Shown: positions 38,928 through 46,592 of the stretch, piece by piece
Numbering within the stretch: the first letter of the stretch is position 1
How the letters are laid out: each line of letters opens with the position of its first letter
NCBI RefSeq assembly: GCF_003865135.1
Contig: NZ_BHZC01000001.1
Coordinates: 2,232,001 to 2,296,000 of the forward strand
Direction of reading: 5' to 3'
Length of the DNA stretch: 64,000 bases
Source: Streptomyces chrestomyceticus JCM 4735
GTDB taxonomy: Bacteria; Actinomycetota; Actinomycetes; Streptomycetales; Streptomycetaceae
Notes under the pieces: generated by a model
Told to the model about the DNA's origin: nothing
The model's database searches: none
What the model saw: only the letters and a program-made list of their open reading frames with translations
Position numbers and translations under genes: made by a program

Positions 38928-39528
38928 CACAGCCCTCCGGTCAGGGCGCAGCAGCCGCCGGCCGCCAGGCAGCCGACTCCCCAGCGCAGCCAGCGGTACT
39001 TGGCGCCGAGGATGCGGCCGAGCGCGCACGCCTGCTCGACGGCCCACTGCCCGGTGTCCCGGCCCGCGAGGGCCACCCGGGGCAGCAGGACCTCGGCGGT
39101 GGCCCCGCCGGTCAACTGCGGGAAGAAGGTCAGGTGACCGTCCGCCGCGGTACGGGTGCGGGGCAGCACCGCCACCACGAACATGGCTATGCCCAGCGTC
39201 CACAGCGCGGCCCCCGCGATCAGCAGGGCGGCGCGGACGGCGGGCATCGCCGGGAGCTGCCCGTCGCGGCCGAAGAGCAGGACCAGCGCCGCGGTGGCGC
39301 CGGTCATCATGACGGACGCCTTGGTGTCGGCCCGGTTGATCTCCTCCCGTACGACCTTCAGCAGGCGTTCGGCGACGAAGTCGCTGCCGGTGCCGGGGGC
39401 GGGGCGGGGGCCGGGGTGGTGCGGGTGCAGGGGCAGGCCCTGGCGCAGCGGCAGGGGCCGGGGTCAGGACCGGAGCCGGGGCCGGTGCCCCGGGCGGGCG
39501 CGGGTGCGGGTGGAGCGCTGGTGGACAT
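38924..39528 (-). pseudogene. Pycsar-effector-like membrane protein (PycTM/DUF5706 type), apparent -1 frameshift near 39460
   Basis: The C-terminal reading frame (ATG 39310 onward) encodes two membrane helices and LTFFPQL...RILGAKYRWLRWG, as in Pycsar effector (PycTM) proteins. The conserved N-terminal helix RLLKVVREEINRADTKAS sits in the same frame upstream but has no start codon there; the coupled ATG at 39528 (TGATG with the SPFH-like gene) opens a Pro/Ala-rich leader one frame off. The span of 605 nt is one base short of 202 codons, so restoring one base in the G/C run near 39460 joins leader and body. PycTM proteins are thought to damage the membrane when bound by cyclic pyrimidine nucleotides. 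Assembly error or inactivation are both possible. Confidence 0.72.
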
Positions 39529-41177
39529 CACTTTCCCCAATCCAGACCTTCGCCACGGCCGCGGCGCGGCGCGGGGCGGTCCCGGTCGTCGTCATACCGG
39601 TCGTCCCGTCGCCCGTCGCGCCGGTCGTCCCGGCGGCCGTCGTACCGGTCGTCGAACCGCTCTCCGTACCGGTCGTCGTCGTACCGGTCGTCGGGGAGGC
39701 CCCCGCGGCGGCCGGTGCGGTAGTCGTCGCGCTCGGCGGCCGACTGGACGCGGTCGGGCTCGTAGACGCGGCCGCGGTCGTCCTGCTCGTACGGCTCGTC
39801 CTTCTCGTACGGCTCGTCCGCGTACGGCTCACCGTGGCGGTCGGCGTACCGGCCGTCGGCCGTACCGTCGTCCGGCCCGTCGCCGCCGTAGTCGTCGTCG
39901 CGGCGCCCGTCGCCGCCGTACCCGTCACCGCCCGGACGGCCGCGCCGCCCCGGCTCGTGCACGTCGTACGCCGCCTCCCGGCCAAGGCCGGCATCACGGT
40001 CCCGTTCCCGCTCGAAGTCCCCCTCGAAGTCCCGCCCGGAGTCCCGCCCGAAGCCTGGCCCGGGCCCCGCTGCGGCGCCCGGCCCACCCTCCGGATCGTC
40101 CTCCGGGCCGGGCTCGTGCGCCCAGTCCATCCGCTGCCGTCCGCGCACCCGTTCCTGTTCGTCGCGGGGCCCGCCGCTCTCCAGCGCGCGCCGCCGCGGC
40201 TGCTCCAGGAAGGTGTCGGCCGCGCGCCCCACCAGGCCGCGGGTGCTCGACCGCATGAGGTCGATGGCGGCCAGGGTCTGGTCGTTGAGGTCGTGGCGCT
40301 CGATCAGGCCGCCGTCGACGAGGCGGAACACGGTGTCGATCGACAGCACCCGTTCCTCCCGGCGCTCCCGGCGGAACGCCTGCTGGATGTCCCATTCGTG
40401 GGCGGAGTCGCGCGCCATGAAGTACGCGAGCTGCCGGTCGTCGCCGCCACTGAGCATCTCCTGCAGCTCGGCGGCCCTCATCCGGATCAATTCCTGTTCC
40501 TGCCGTTCCTTCCTCAGTGCCTCCACGTGCTGCCGGCGCGCGAGGTCGCCCTCGTGGTCGATCTCGGTGCGCTGCCGCTCCGCGCTGATCCCGCGTTCAC
40601 TCAGGTCGATCCGTACGAACACCTCGGTCTCCAGGCCGAGTTCGTGACCGAGGCGCAGGTCCGCCAGTTCGTTCTCCACCGCCCGGTCGGCCCGTTCCGC
40701 CTCGCTGATGCGGTAGCGCCTCGTCACGCCGCGCAGCCCCCGGAGCAGCACCGGCGAGAAGTACTGGGCGAGGTCCCAGACGTTGGCGCGGACCGCCGCG
40801 TACGCGTCCACGACGTGCCAGCGCACCTGCACCTCCGCACGGAAGGACTCCGCGTCGCCGGCCGCGGGCAGTTCGGTGCGGAATTCGGTCAGGTGCCGGC
40901 CCATCCGCACCTCCATCACCTTGAACGAGCCCCTGAAGAGCGGCTTGTTGTGGTCCTCGCGGCGGTCCGGCCACACCACGCTGTGGCCGCCGTTCTCGTA
41001 CATGAGCACCGCGGCCACCTGCACACTGGGCCGCCGGAACCGGCCGGACGACTCGTACTCCTGCACCAGCGGCCCCGGCACCGCCCCTCCTGGCCCCTGG
41101 CCGTGTCCCCCGGGCGCGCCGGGCCCCGGCCCCTGTCCGTGGCCCTGCCGCGCGCCGTCCCGGCCGTCTTGCGTCAT
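39528..41177 (-). CDS. SPFH/band-7-like protein with disordered Arg/Asp/Tyr-rich tail
   Basis: A 549-aa protein. Residues ~55-240 look like an SPFH/prohibitin-like domain (LFRGSFKVMEVRMGRHL, RAEVQVRWHVVDAYAAVRAN, LGLETEVFVRIDLSERGI), followed by a coiled-coil-like stretch (HVEALRKERQEQELIRMRAAELQ). The last ~200 residues are extremely rich in Asp, Arg, Tyr and Gly (for example DDRYDDDRYGERFDDRY) and must be disordered. There is no obvious membrane helix, unlike many SPFH proteins. ATG 41177 overlaps the NTPase stop (ATGA) and its stop overlaps the Pycsar-effector-like gene start. It may scaffold membrane-proximal assemblies; the tail could drive phase separation (inference). Confidence 0.7.
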   Translation of the reverse strand: MTQDGRDGARQGHGQGPGPGAPGGHGQGPGGAVPGPLVQEYESSGRFRRPSVQVAAVLMYENGGHSVVWPDRREDHNKPLFRGSFKVMEVRMGRHLTEFRTELPAAGDAESFRAEVQVRWHVVDAYAAVRANVWDLAQYFSPVLLRGLRGVTRRYRISEAERADRAVENELADLRLGHELGLETEVFVRIDLSERGISAERQRTEIDHEGDLARRQHVEALRKERQEQELIRMRAAELQEMLSGGDDRQLAYFMARDSAHEWDIQQAFRRERREERVLSIDTVFRLVDGGLIERHDLNDQTLAAIDLMRSSTRGLVGRAADTFLEQPRRRALESGGPRDEQERVRGRQRMDWAHEPGPEDDPEGGPGAAAGPGPGFGRDSGRDFEGDFERERDRDAGLGREAAYDVHEPGRRGRPGGDGYGGDGRRDDDYGGDGPDDGTADGRYADRHGEPYADEPYEKDEPYEQDDRGRVYEPDRVQSAAERDDYRTGRRGGLPDDRYDDDRYGERFDDRYDGRRDDRRDGRRDDRYDDDRDRPAPRRGRGEGLDWGK

Positions 41178-43501
41178 CGTCGCCCCTCTCCTTCCAGCTC
41201 CGCCTGCGTCCGCACCGCCGCCCGCATCCGCGCGGCCGCCCGGGGGGCGAGCGGTTCGTCACTGTCCCGCTCCAGCCGGGCGATCAGTTGCAGCAACCGG
41301 TCCCGGTCGCGCCGCCCCTCCACCAGCCGCGGCAGGAACCCGCACAGCACGTCGAGCTGCCGCGGGTCCTTGGCCGCGCGCCGCATCCAGCCGCCCATCT
41401 GCTCCTGCGCCGCGACGCCCGCCCGCGCCGTGTTCAACGCGCTGTGCACCAGGTCGGCCAGCCAGGGCGCCCGGTCGGGGTGGGCCGCGACCAGGGCCGC
41501 CGCCAGCGTCCAGGAGCCGTACGACTCCTGGACGCGGCTGTCGCCCTGGAGTCCCCACAGGTGGGAGGTCCGGGTGGACAGCGCGCGCAGCACCACCATC
41601 AGCGCGAGGTTCTGCCGGATCTGCCGCGGGTCGCCGAGCCAGCGGGCCAGCCGCCGGAGCACCACCTCCGGCTCGGGCCCCGCCAGCAGCCGCACCACGC
41701 TGTACGAAGCGGCGTCGGCCGGCTTGCCGGCGTCCTCCCGGCAGCCGATGCGGGCCAGTTCGTCCAGGGACTCGGCGACCGAGCCGGCCGCCATGCCGTA
41801 GCCGTGGGTGAATGCCGCTGTCTCGCAGGCGGACCGGTCGTCGCCGCGCGCCCATTCGCGCAGCAGGCCGCGTACGGCGGGCCGCACCTGCGGGTCGCGG
41901 GACGTCTCGGCCAGCGCGGTGGCCGCGGCCATCTGCTGCACCGGGCTGTCGGCGCGGGCGAGCGGCAGCAGCACTTCGGAGAAGCCGTACAGATAGTCCC
42001 GGGCGCACAGGATGCCCGCGGCGACGGCCGCGCGCACCCACACCTGGGGGCGCTGGTCGTCGCAGAGGGACCGCAGCCAGCGGGTCAGCGGGCCGCGTAC
42101 GTTGTGGTAACCGTCCCACGCCTCGTAGAGGACGGCGGTGGCCAGCCTGCGTCCCTGGAAGCGCATCGCCCGTACGGGAATGGCGGCGTCGCCCAGATCC
42201 TCGAAGACCTGCTCCGGTACGGCGCGCGCGGCGGCCAGCCGGGCCTCGGTCTTCGCGGTGAACAGCGGGCGGCCCGGCGCGTACTGGGGGTCGAGGGTGA
42301 CCGCCAGCTCCCAGGCGAGGAGTTCGGCCGCCTCGGTCACCAGGCTTTCGGCGGAGCCGTTGAAGGCCGCGAGCGACAGCCGCAGGGCCGCGGCGCGCAG
42401 GGCGGGCAGCGCCTCGGGCAGCATGCCGGGGCGATCGGCCCCGGCGAGCCACTCCCGCGCCTGGCGCGGGGCGAACGTGGCGCACTGGGCGAGGAGTTGG
42501 GCGTCGTCGGCCTCGCCCCTGGCGTGCGCCGCGAGGTGGCCGGCGAAGCGCGCCGCCTCACCTGGCCGCAGGGCGTCCAGGCCCAGCGCCTGTTTCACGT
42601 CGGGGCGCTCGGCGTTGCGCAGGGCCAGCCGGCACAGCTCCGGACCGACGTCGGAGAGGCTGTCCTCCACGTGCTGTTTCAGTACCTCGTGGGCGGGCGG
42701 CGGCGTGCACTGCGCGCCGTAGCGGCCGCGCACCAGACGGTCGGCGAAGTCACCGGCGCCCACGACCAGGACGCCGTACGCGCCACGCTGGGCAAGGAGC
42801 GCACTGAGCCGGTCCAGGTGCAGGTCGGAAAGGTGCGGCCCGGCGCCGTTCCCCGGCCCGTCGCCGCCGTCCCGGCCGCTGCCCCCGGAGGCGGCCGGGA
42901 CCACGCCGGCGTCCTCGGCGGGCAGTTCGAGCAGGTATCCGCGGCCGGTCTCGAACTTCTCCTGGCCGACGCTGTCGAGCGCGGTGGCGGGGTCCAGGCG
43001 GGACACCCCGGTGGCGACTTCCCGGAGGAGGGCGAGCCCCGTGGACGTACGGCCGGTGCCGTGCTCGCCGCAGAGCGCCAGCAGGTGCGTACGCCGCAGC
43101 CGGACCTCCATCGCGTCGTACCCGGGCGGCGGGCAGTAGACCCGCTCCAGGCGCTCCATCTCCTCGTCCGGCACCGGCCCGTCGACGAACACGTCGTCGG
43201 TGCCGATCCGGACCTGCGTCTGGTAGAAGGTGTTGCCGTCGAAGATCTGGCTGTCGCCCTCGATGTGCAGACTGGTGCGGGCCTCGCGGGCGGTACGGGC
43301 ACCGCCCGCCTCGCCCGCGCCGCCCAGCGGGCTGCCCTTGGGGGCGTCCAGGCGCGGCTTCTCCTCGGGCGGCCCGTCGCCGTCGGGCGTCCGGCCGTCC
43401 CTGGCCGCCCGCGCGTCGTCGTCCCGGCCACCCGGCCTGCCGTCGGGCTGCGGCGGGGGCTGCTCGCCGGCCGGCGGCGCCCCCTCGTCCACATCGGTCA
43501 C
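41174..43501 (-). CDS. P-loop NTPase with long helical C-terminal region
   Basis: A 775-aa protein. After a Pro/Asp-rich disordered N-terminus it has a short motif EGDSQIFDGNTFYQ (~residues 95-108), then an NTPase-like domain with Walker A GEHGTGRTSTG (~144-154; Arg replaces the usual Lys, which may weaken hydrolysis) and a possible Walker B GVLVVGAGDF. The rest (~330-775) is alpha-helical and HEAT/ARM-like (ALxxLAxxxxDPxVRPAV patterns). GTG 43501 overlaps the cyclase gene stop (GTGA). The layout resembles STAND-like or transmembrane-less surveillance ATPases in which helical repeats sense a ligand and the NTPase acts as a switch; this role is inferred. Confidence 0.65.
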   Translation of the reverse strand: MTDVDEGAPPAGEQPPPQPDGRPGGRDDDARAARDGRTPDGDGPPEEKPRLDAPKGSPLGGAGEAGGARTAREARTSLHIEGDSQIFDGNTFYQTQVRIGTDDVFVDGPVPDEEMERLERVYCPPPGYDAMEVRLRRTHLLALCGEHGTGRTSTGLALLREVATGVSRLDPATALDSVGQEKFETGRGYLLELPAEDAGVVPAASGGSGRDGGDGPGNGAGPHLSDLHLDRLSALLAQRGAYGVLVVGAGDFADRLVRGRYGAQCTPPPAHEVLKQHVEDSLSDVGPELCRLALRNAERPDVKQALGLDALRPGEAARFAGHLAAHARGEADDAQLLAQCATFAPRQAREWLAGADRPGMLPEALPALRAAALRLSLAAFNGSAESLVTEAAELLAWELAVTLDPQYAPGRPLFTAKTEARLAAARAVPEQVFEDLGDAAIPVRAMRFQGRRLATAVLYEAWDGYHNVRGPLTRWLRSLCDDQRPQVWVRAAVAAGILCARDYLYGFSEVLLPLARADSPVQQMAAATALAETSRDPQVRPAVRGLLREWARGDDRSACETAAFTHGYGMAAGSVAESLDELARIGCREDAGKPADAASYSVVRLLAGPEPEVVLRRLARWLGDPRQIRQNLALMVVLRALSTRTSHLWGLQGDSRVQESYGSWTLAAALVAAHPDRAPWLADLVHSALNTARAGVAAQEQMGGWMRRAAKDPRQLDVLCGFLPRLVEGRRDRDRLLQLIARLERDSDEPLAPRAAARMRAAVRTQAELEGEGRR

Positions 43502-44475
43502 CTGTCGCCGCCTTCCGGTACGGACCCGGTGCGCGGGGCGTCGTCGGCGGACGGTTCGGAGGCGGGCGTACGGGCCGGGGCCGGGGCGGCGGCCTTGTTG
43601 ATGCCGACGAAGCCCCCGTTGGTGTTGATGGTGTTGCCCCGGAAGTTCTGCTGATCGCCACCGACGTGCTGGATCTGGTACGTGGTCCCGTACGGGGCGG
43701 GCGCCGGAGCCGCACCGGCCGCCGCCCCCTCCCCCGCCGGGCCGGAAGCGGGCGGCGGGACCGTACCCCCATGCCCCGCCCCGCCGCCCTGTTCCGGAGG
43801 CGGGTCCTGGGCCGCGCGCACCCCCGTCGCGCGCGGCCGGTCCCGCGCCGGTACCGCCGGTGACGGCGGCGCCTCGTGCGTCGTCTGCGCCGGAAGGGGC
43901 GGGAACGGCAGCCGGGGGACGTGGAACCACGCCTCGACGTCCGTCTCCTTCTCCGACACCCGCGCCCGGCGGTAGTGCTCGGGCTCGATGCAGGCGCCGC
44001 CTTCCGCCACGACGTCGTGGTACAGCGCGTCGGACACGACGAACAACAGCGGTGCCCGGTCGGCCAGTTGCATGACGTCGCGGGCGGTCGCGCTGTCGCA
44101 CAGCCGGCACGCGAGGTCCACGGCACGTCCGGCCAGCCCCTTGGCGTCCTGGGCGACCGAGCCCGCGTGCATGGCGACGCGCATCCGCAGCGGCTCCAGA
44201 CGCCCCTCGTTGACCAGGCGCAGCTTCTGGTAGACGCCTTCGAGCCAGGGCCCCACCAGGTGCGCGGACGGGACGTCGGGGGCGAGCGCGACCAGCACAC
44301 CGTCACCGCGGTCCTCCATGTGGCAGGCCCCCTCGGCGATCCCGGCGGCGGTGAACCCGGCCTCGAAGACCTCGTACATCGCCTCGCGCATCCGCAGCTT
44401 CGCCCGCCGGCCCAGCAGTCCGGATCCGCAGACGTCTCCGTTGACGACGAGTCGGTGCAAGGCTTCCGTGCTCAC
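43498..44475 (-). CDS. class III nucleotide cyclase-like protein (Pycsar PycC-type candidate)
   Basis: The 325-aa protein has an N-terminal class III cyclase-like domain (~1-185): both metal-binding acidic positions look conserved (Asp14 in NGDVCGSG and Asp58 in RGDGVLV), and MRVAMHAGSV...GRAVDLACRL matches the later core, where Asp120 replaces the usual transition-state Asn and Arg124 is kept. The rest is a Pro/Ala-rich linker and a terminal motif GGDQQNFRGNTINTNGG. GTG 44475 has GGAGG upstream. With a PycTM-like gene in the same operon it fits a Pycsar-type cyclase (cCMP or cUMP known in that system), but the product cannot be told from sequence. A cAMP/cGMP cyclase or an inactive fold are alternatives. 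Confidence 0.72.
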   Translation of the reverse strand: MSTEALHRLVVNGDVCGSGLLGRRAKLRMREAMYEVFEAGFTAAGIAEGACHMEDRGDGVLVALAPDVPSAHLVGPWLEGVYQKLRLVNEGRLEPLRMRVAMHAGSVAQDAKGLAGRAVDLACRLCDSATARDVMQLADRAPLLFVVSDALYHDVVAEGGACIEPEHYRRARVSEKETDVEAWFHVPRLPFPPLPAQTTHEAPPSPAVPARDRPRATGVRAAQDPPPEQGGGAGHGGTVPPPASGPAGEGAAAGAAPAPAPYGTTYQIQHVGGDQQNFRGNTINTNGGFVGINKAAAPAPARTPASEPSADDAPRTGSVPEGGDR

Positions 44476-44541
44476 TGGACCTCCTGGTTCGTGCCGACAT
44501 GAAGCAGCATGGCCGGGGCGGGAAGACGGGGCTGTAGCCGT

Positions 44542-45288
44542 TTACACAGCCGGCGGGGATTGCTCGGGGCGTATGGGGACGGGGCCGGCCGGTGTACGGC
44601 CGCCGACCGCGCGCCCCTCGGCGAGCAGCCGCAGCAGCGCGAGGTCGAGCACGGCCAGCCGCCGGGGGCCGGTCCGCACGACGCCCTGCTCACGCAGCAG
44701 GCGCAGCGCCTTGGCCACCGCTTCGCGGGTGGAGCCGACGGCCGCGGCCAGGTCGTGCTGCGGCAGCGGCAGGTCGACGTCCACGCCGCCCGAGCCGGGG
44801 GTGCCGGTGCGCTCGGCCAGTTCGGTCAGTCGCGCGGCGAGCCGTTGCAGCACCTTTTCCGAGGCCAGGGACCGCCGTTCGCCGTCCGAGCTGCGCAGCC
44901 GGGAACTGAACTGCCGCATGATCAGTACGGTCGCCACGGGCCGCGCCGCCAGATAGCCGCGGAACCGGTCGCCGGGGACGACCACCCCGTCCACCGGGCC
45001 GAGCGCGGTGACGGTGGCGCTGCGCGGCCGGTGGTCGACGGCGGCCTGGTCACCGACGACCTCGCCGCTGCCGCGCAGTGCGAGGATGAGCCGTACGCCG
45101 CGCTCCGTCTCCAGGGAGACGCTGGCCCAGCCGTGGACGATCGCCACCACGAAGGTGGTGGTGTCGTTCTCCCTGAGGACGACCTCGCCCGGCGCATAGC
45201 TCCGGCCCCGGCCGAGCGCGAGCAGCGCCCGCCGGTCCTGCGCCGGCAACGCCGCCAAGAAGGGCCTGCCGTCCTCGAAGAGACTCAT
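44542..45288 (-). CDS. Crp/Fnr family cyclic-nucleotide-binding transcriptional regulator
   Basis: A 248-aa regulator. The N-terminal cNMP-binding barrel (~15-130) has YAPGEVVLRENDTTTFVVAIVHG split over strands 2-4 and a phosphate-binding cassette GEVVGDQAAVDHRPRSATV: the Arg-Ser-Ala is kept, while Asp is found where many cAMP binders have Glu. The C-terminal winged helix shows LPLPQHDLAAAVGSTREAVAKALRLL, the Crp recognition helix. ATG 45288 has GGAGG upstream and avoids a long Gly/Ser-rich leader. It is 66 nt upstream of the cyclase gene on the same strand, so it may respond to the cyclase product and control the operon (inference). Confidence 0.85.
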   Translation of the reverse strand: MSLFEDGRPFLAALPAQDRRALLALGRGRSYAPGEVVLRENDTTTFVVAIVHGWASVSLETERGVRLILALRGSGEVVGDQAAVDHRPRSATVTALGPVDGVVVPGDRFRGYLAARPVATVLIMRQFSSRLRSSDGERRSLASEKVLQRLAARLTELAERTGTPGSGGVDVDLPLPQHDLAAAVGSTREAVAKALRLLREQGVVRTGPRRLAVLDLALLRLLAEGRAVGGRTPAGPVPIRPEQSPPAV

Positions 45289-45942
45289 CCGCCTCCTCCC
45301 CCCGCTGGTCTCGCTCACCCCGGCCCCGGCACCCGTCGGCACGGCGGACGTTCCGCCTCTTGTGCATCTGGTCGCCCCAGGGCCCCGGCCCGGTTCCTCA
45401 GCCTGGCGGAGAAATGGGCTTGTCTCTGATTTCTTTCGTTACAGGCGGGGTTCTTGCGCAAATTGATCGAGCTGCGCTCGGTTGAGTTACAGAAGGTTAG
45501 GGTCGCGACCGAGCCCCGTCAACGCTTTCCCAGACCCCAACTGCCGCCACACACACGGGTTTTGACCTCGCCGAACACGTGTGCCCCACTCGGCCCGGAT
45601 ACGATCATGGCGCGCTACTCCCCTCGAAACAGGGGCAGTTACTTGACGCACCGCACCTCCGGCCGTCACTCTCCGGCTGCGCACGGGACCCCGAGGAGAG
45701 CGCGCCACGCGCAGTGCGCGCCTTCGGGGCCGATCAACGCGCCTCACGCGCAACGGTGTTGTTGCGGCGCCGGCGCCGAGCTCACCGGATACCTCGACCC
45801 CCACCTGATCGAGAAGTACGGCAGCGCCGCACGCGACTGCGACCTGTCAGCAGTACGCGACGGCACGCTCGCCTTGCGGTGACGAGCGGACGATCTGGAG
45901 CTCGCCGAGGTGGCCGCGCGACTTGCGGCCCGCCCCCACCCC
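45289..45942. other. 654-bp intergenic region upstream of the Crp-cyclase operon, possible gene fragment
   Basis: This gap lies before the minus-strand operon and must hold its promoter, but no -35/-10 pair is convincing. The part around 45420-45600 is relatively AT-rich and contains the palindrome TTGCGCAA (45454-45461). At about 45775-45882 on the plus strand, LTGYLDPHLIEKYGSAARDC reads with high third-position GC and stops at 45882; it may be the 3' remnant of a lost gene. I recognise no family and call no CDS. Confidence 0.4.
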
Positions 45943-46530
45943 TCACGCCCCGGTGACAACCCGGACGAAGACCGCCGGTTCGGCGCCGTCGTTGCGGTAG
46001 GCGTACTCCTGGTCGGTGGCGATGACGGCGCTCTGGCCGGGGGCCAGCACCTGGGGGCCCGCCTCCAGGGCCAGGGTCAGGCGGCCGGAGAGGACATGGT
46101 GGACCTCCTGCGCGCCCGGCCGGTCGGGCTCGGCTTCGTAGTGGCCGCCGGGTGCGAGCGTCCAGCGCCACAGTTCGGCTCGCGGGGCCTGGGTGGCCCC
46201 CAGGAGGAGCGCCTGACTGCCGTCGGGGGCCTGCCACACCACGACCCCGTCGACCTGTTCGTCGGCCGCGGCGCGCTCGGGCAGGGCGAGGGCTGCGAAG
46301 TCGGTGTCCAGGGCGCGTGCGACGCGGTCGACGGTGGCGAGGCTCGGGTTGGCCTGCCCCAGTTCGATGTCGGTGAGCATCCTGCGGCTGACCCGGCCGG
46401 CCTCGGCGAGTTGCTGCACGCTCCAGCCGCGCTGCTTGCGCAGTGCGCGGATGCGGCTGCCGACGCGGGTGACGAATTCCTGCGTCGCACTGCTGCCGGC
46501 GGCGGCCTCACGCTCCGTCTCACTGCCCAT
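45943..46530 (-). CDS. XRE family regulator with C-terminal cupin domain
   Basis: A 195-aa one-component regulator: an XRE helix-turn-helix (~residues 20-75; VGSRIRALRKQRGWSVQQLA, LGQANPSLATVDRVA) and a C-terminal cupin (~100-190; GGHYEAEP..., QEVHHVLSGRLTLAL, YAYRNDG) that probably binds a small ligand. Divergent from the ornithine cyclodeaminase-like gene, so it likely controls that operon. ATG 46530 was preferred over GTG 46539 and TTG 46551 because the longer forms would be encoded by the operator palindrome itself; no Shine-Dalgarno is present and a -10-like TATAGT (minus strand 46543-46538) ends 7 nt before the ATG, consistent with a leaderless mRNA. Confidence 0.88.
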   Translation of the reverse strand: MGSETEREAAAGSSATQEFVTRVGSRIRALRKQRGWSVQQLAEAGRVSRRMLTDIELGQANPSLATVDRVARALDTDFAALALPERAAADEQVDGVVVWQAPDGSQALLLGATQAPRAELWRWTLAPGGHYEAEPDRPGAQEVHHVLSGRLTLALEAGPQVLAPGQSAVIATDQEYAYRNDGAEPAVFVRVVTGA

Positions 46531-46535
46531 GGTGA

Positions 46536-46547
46536 GCACTATAGTGC
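46536..46547. promoter_or_regulatory. 12-bp perfect palindrome GCACTATAGTGC, operator/-10 of the XRE-cupin gene
   Basis: Perfect palindrome of form GCA-N-TATA-N-TGC matching the one at 46576, 40 bp away centre to centre. It contains TATAGT on the minus strand, the probable -10 of the regulator gene, so occupancy by the regulator would block its own transcription. Confidence 0.65.
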
Positions 46548-46556
46548 ACAAAAAAC

Positions 46557-46587
46557 TTGCCGGTTCGCCGAGTGGGCAATATATTGC
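46557..46587 (+). promoter_or_regulatory. promoter of the OCD-aminotransferase operon with overlapping operator
   Basis: TTGCCG (46557-46562), 17-nt spacer, TATATT (46580-46585). The -10 lies inside the perfect palindrome GCAATATATTGC (46576-46587). The ATG at 46593 is only 7 nt after the -10 and has no Shine-Dalgarno, so the mRNA is probably leaderless. Confidence 0.7.
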
Positions 46588-46592
46588 TCACC

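Noticed and set aside
45454..45882. Plus-strand frame upstream of the Crp gene as a full gene
   Set aside because: Only the last ~35 codons look coding and no family is recognised; noted as a possible fragment instead.
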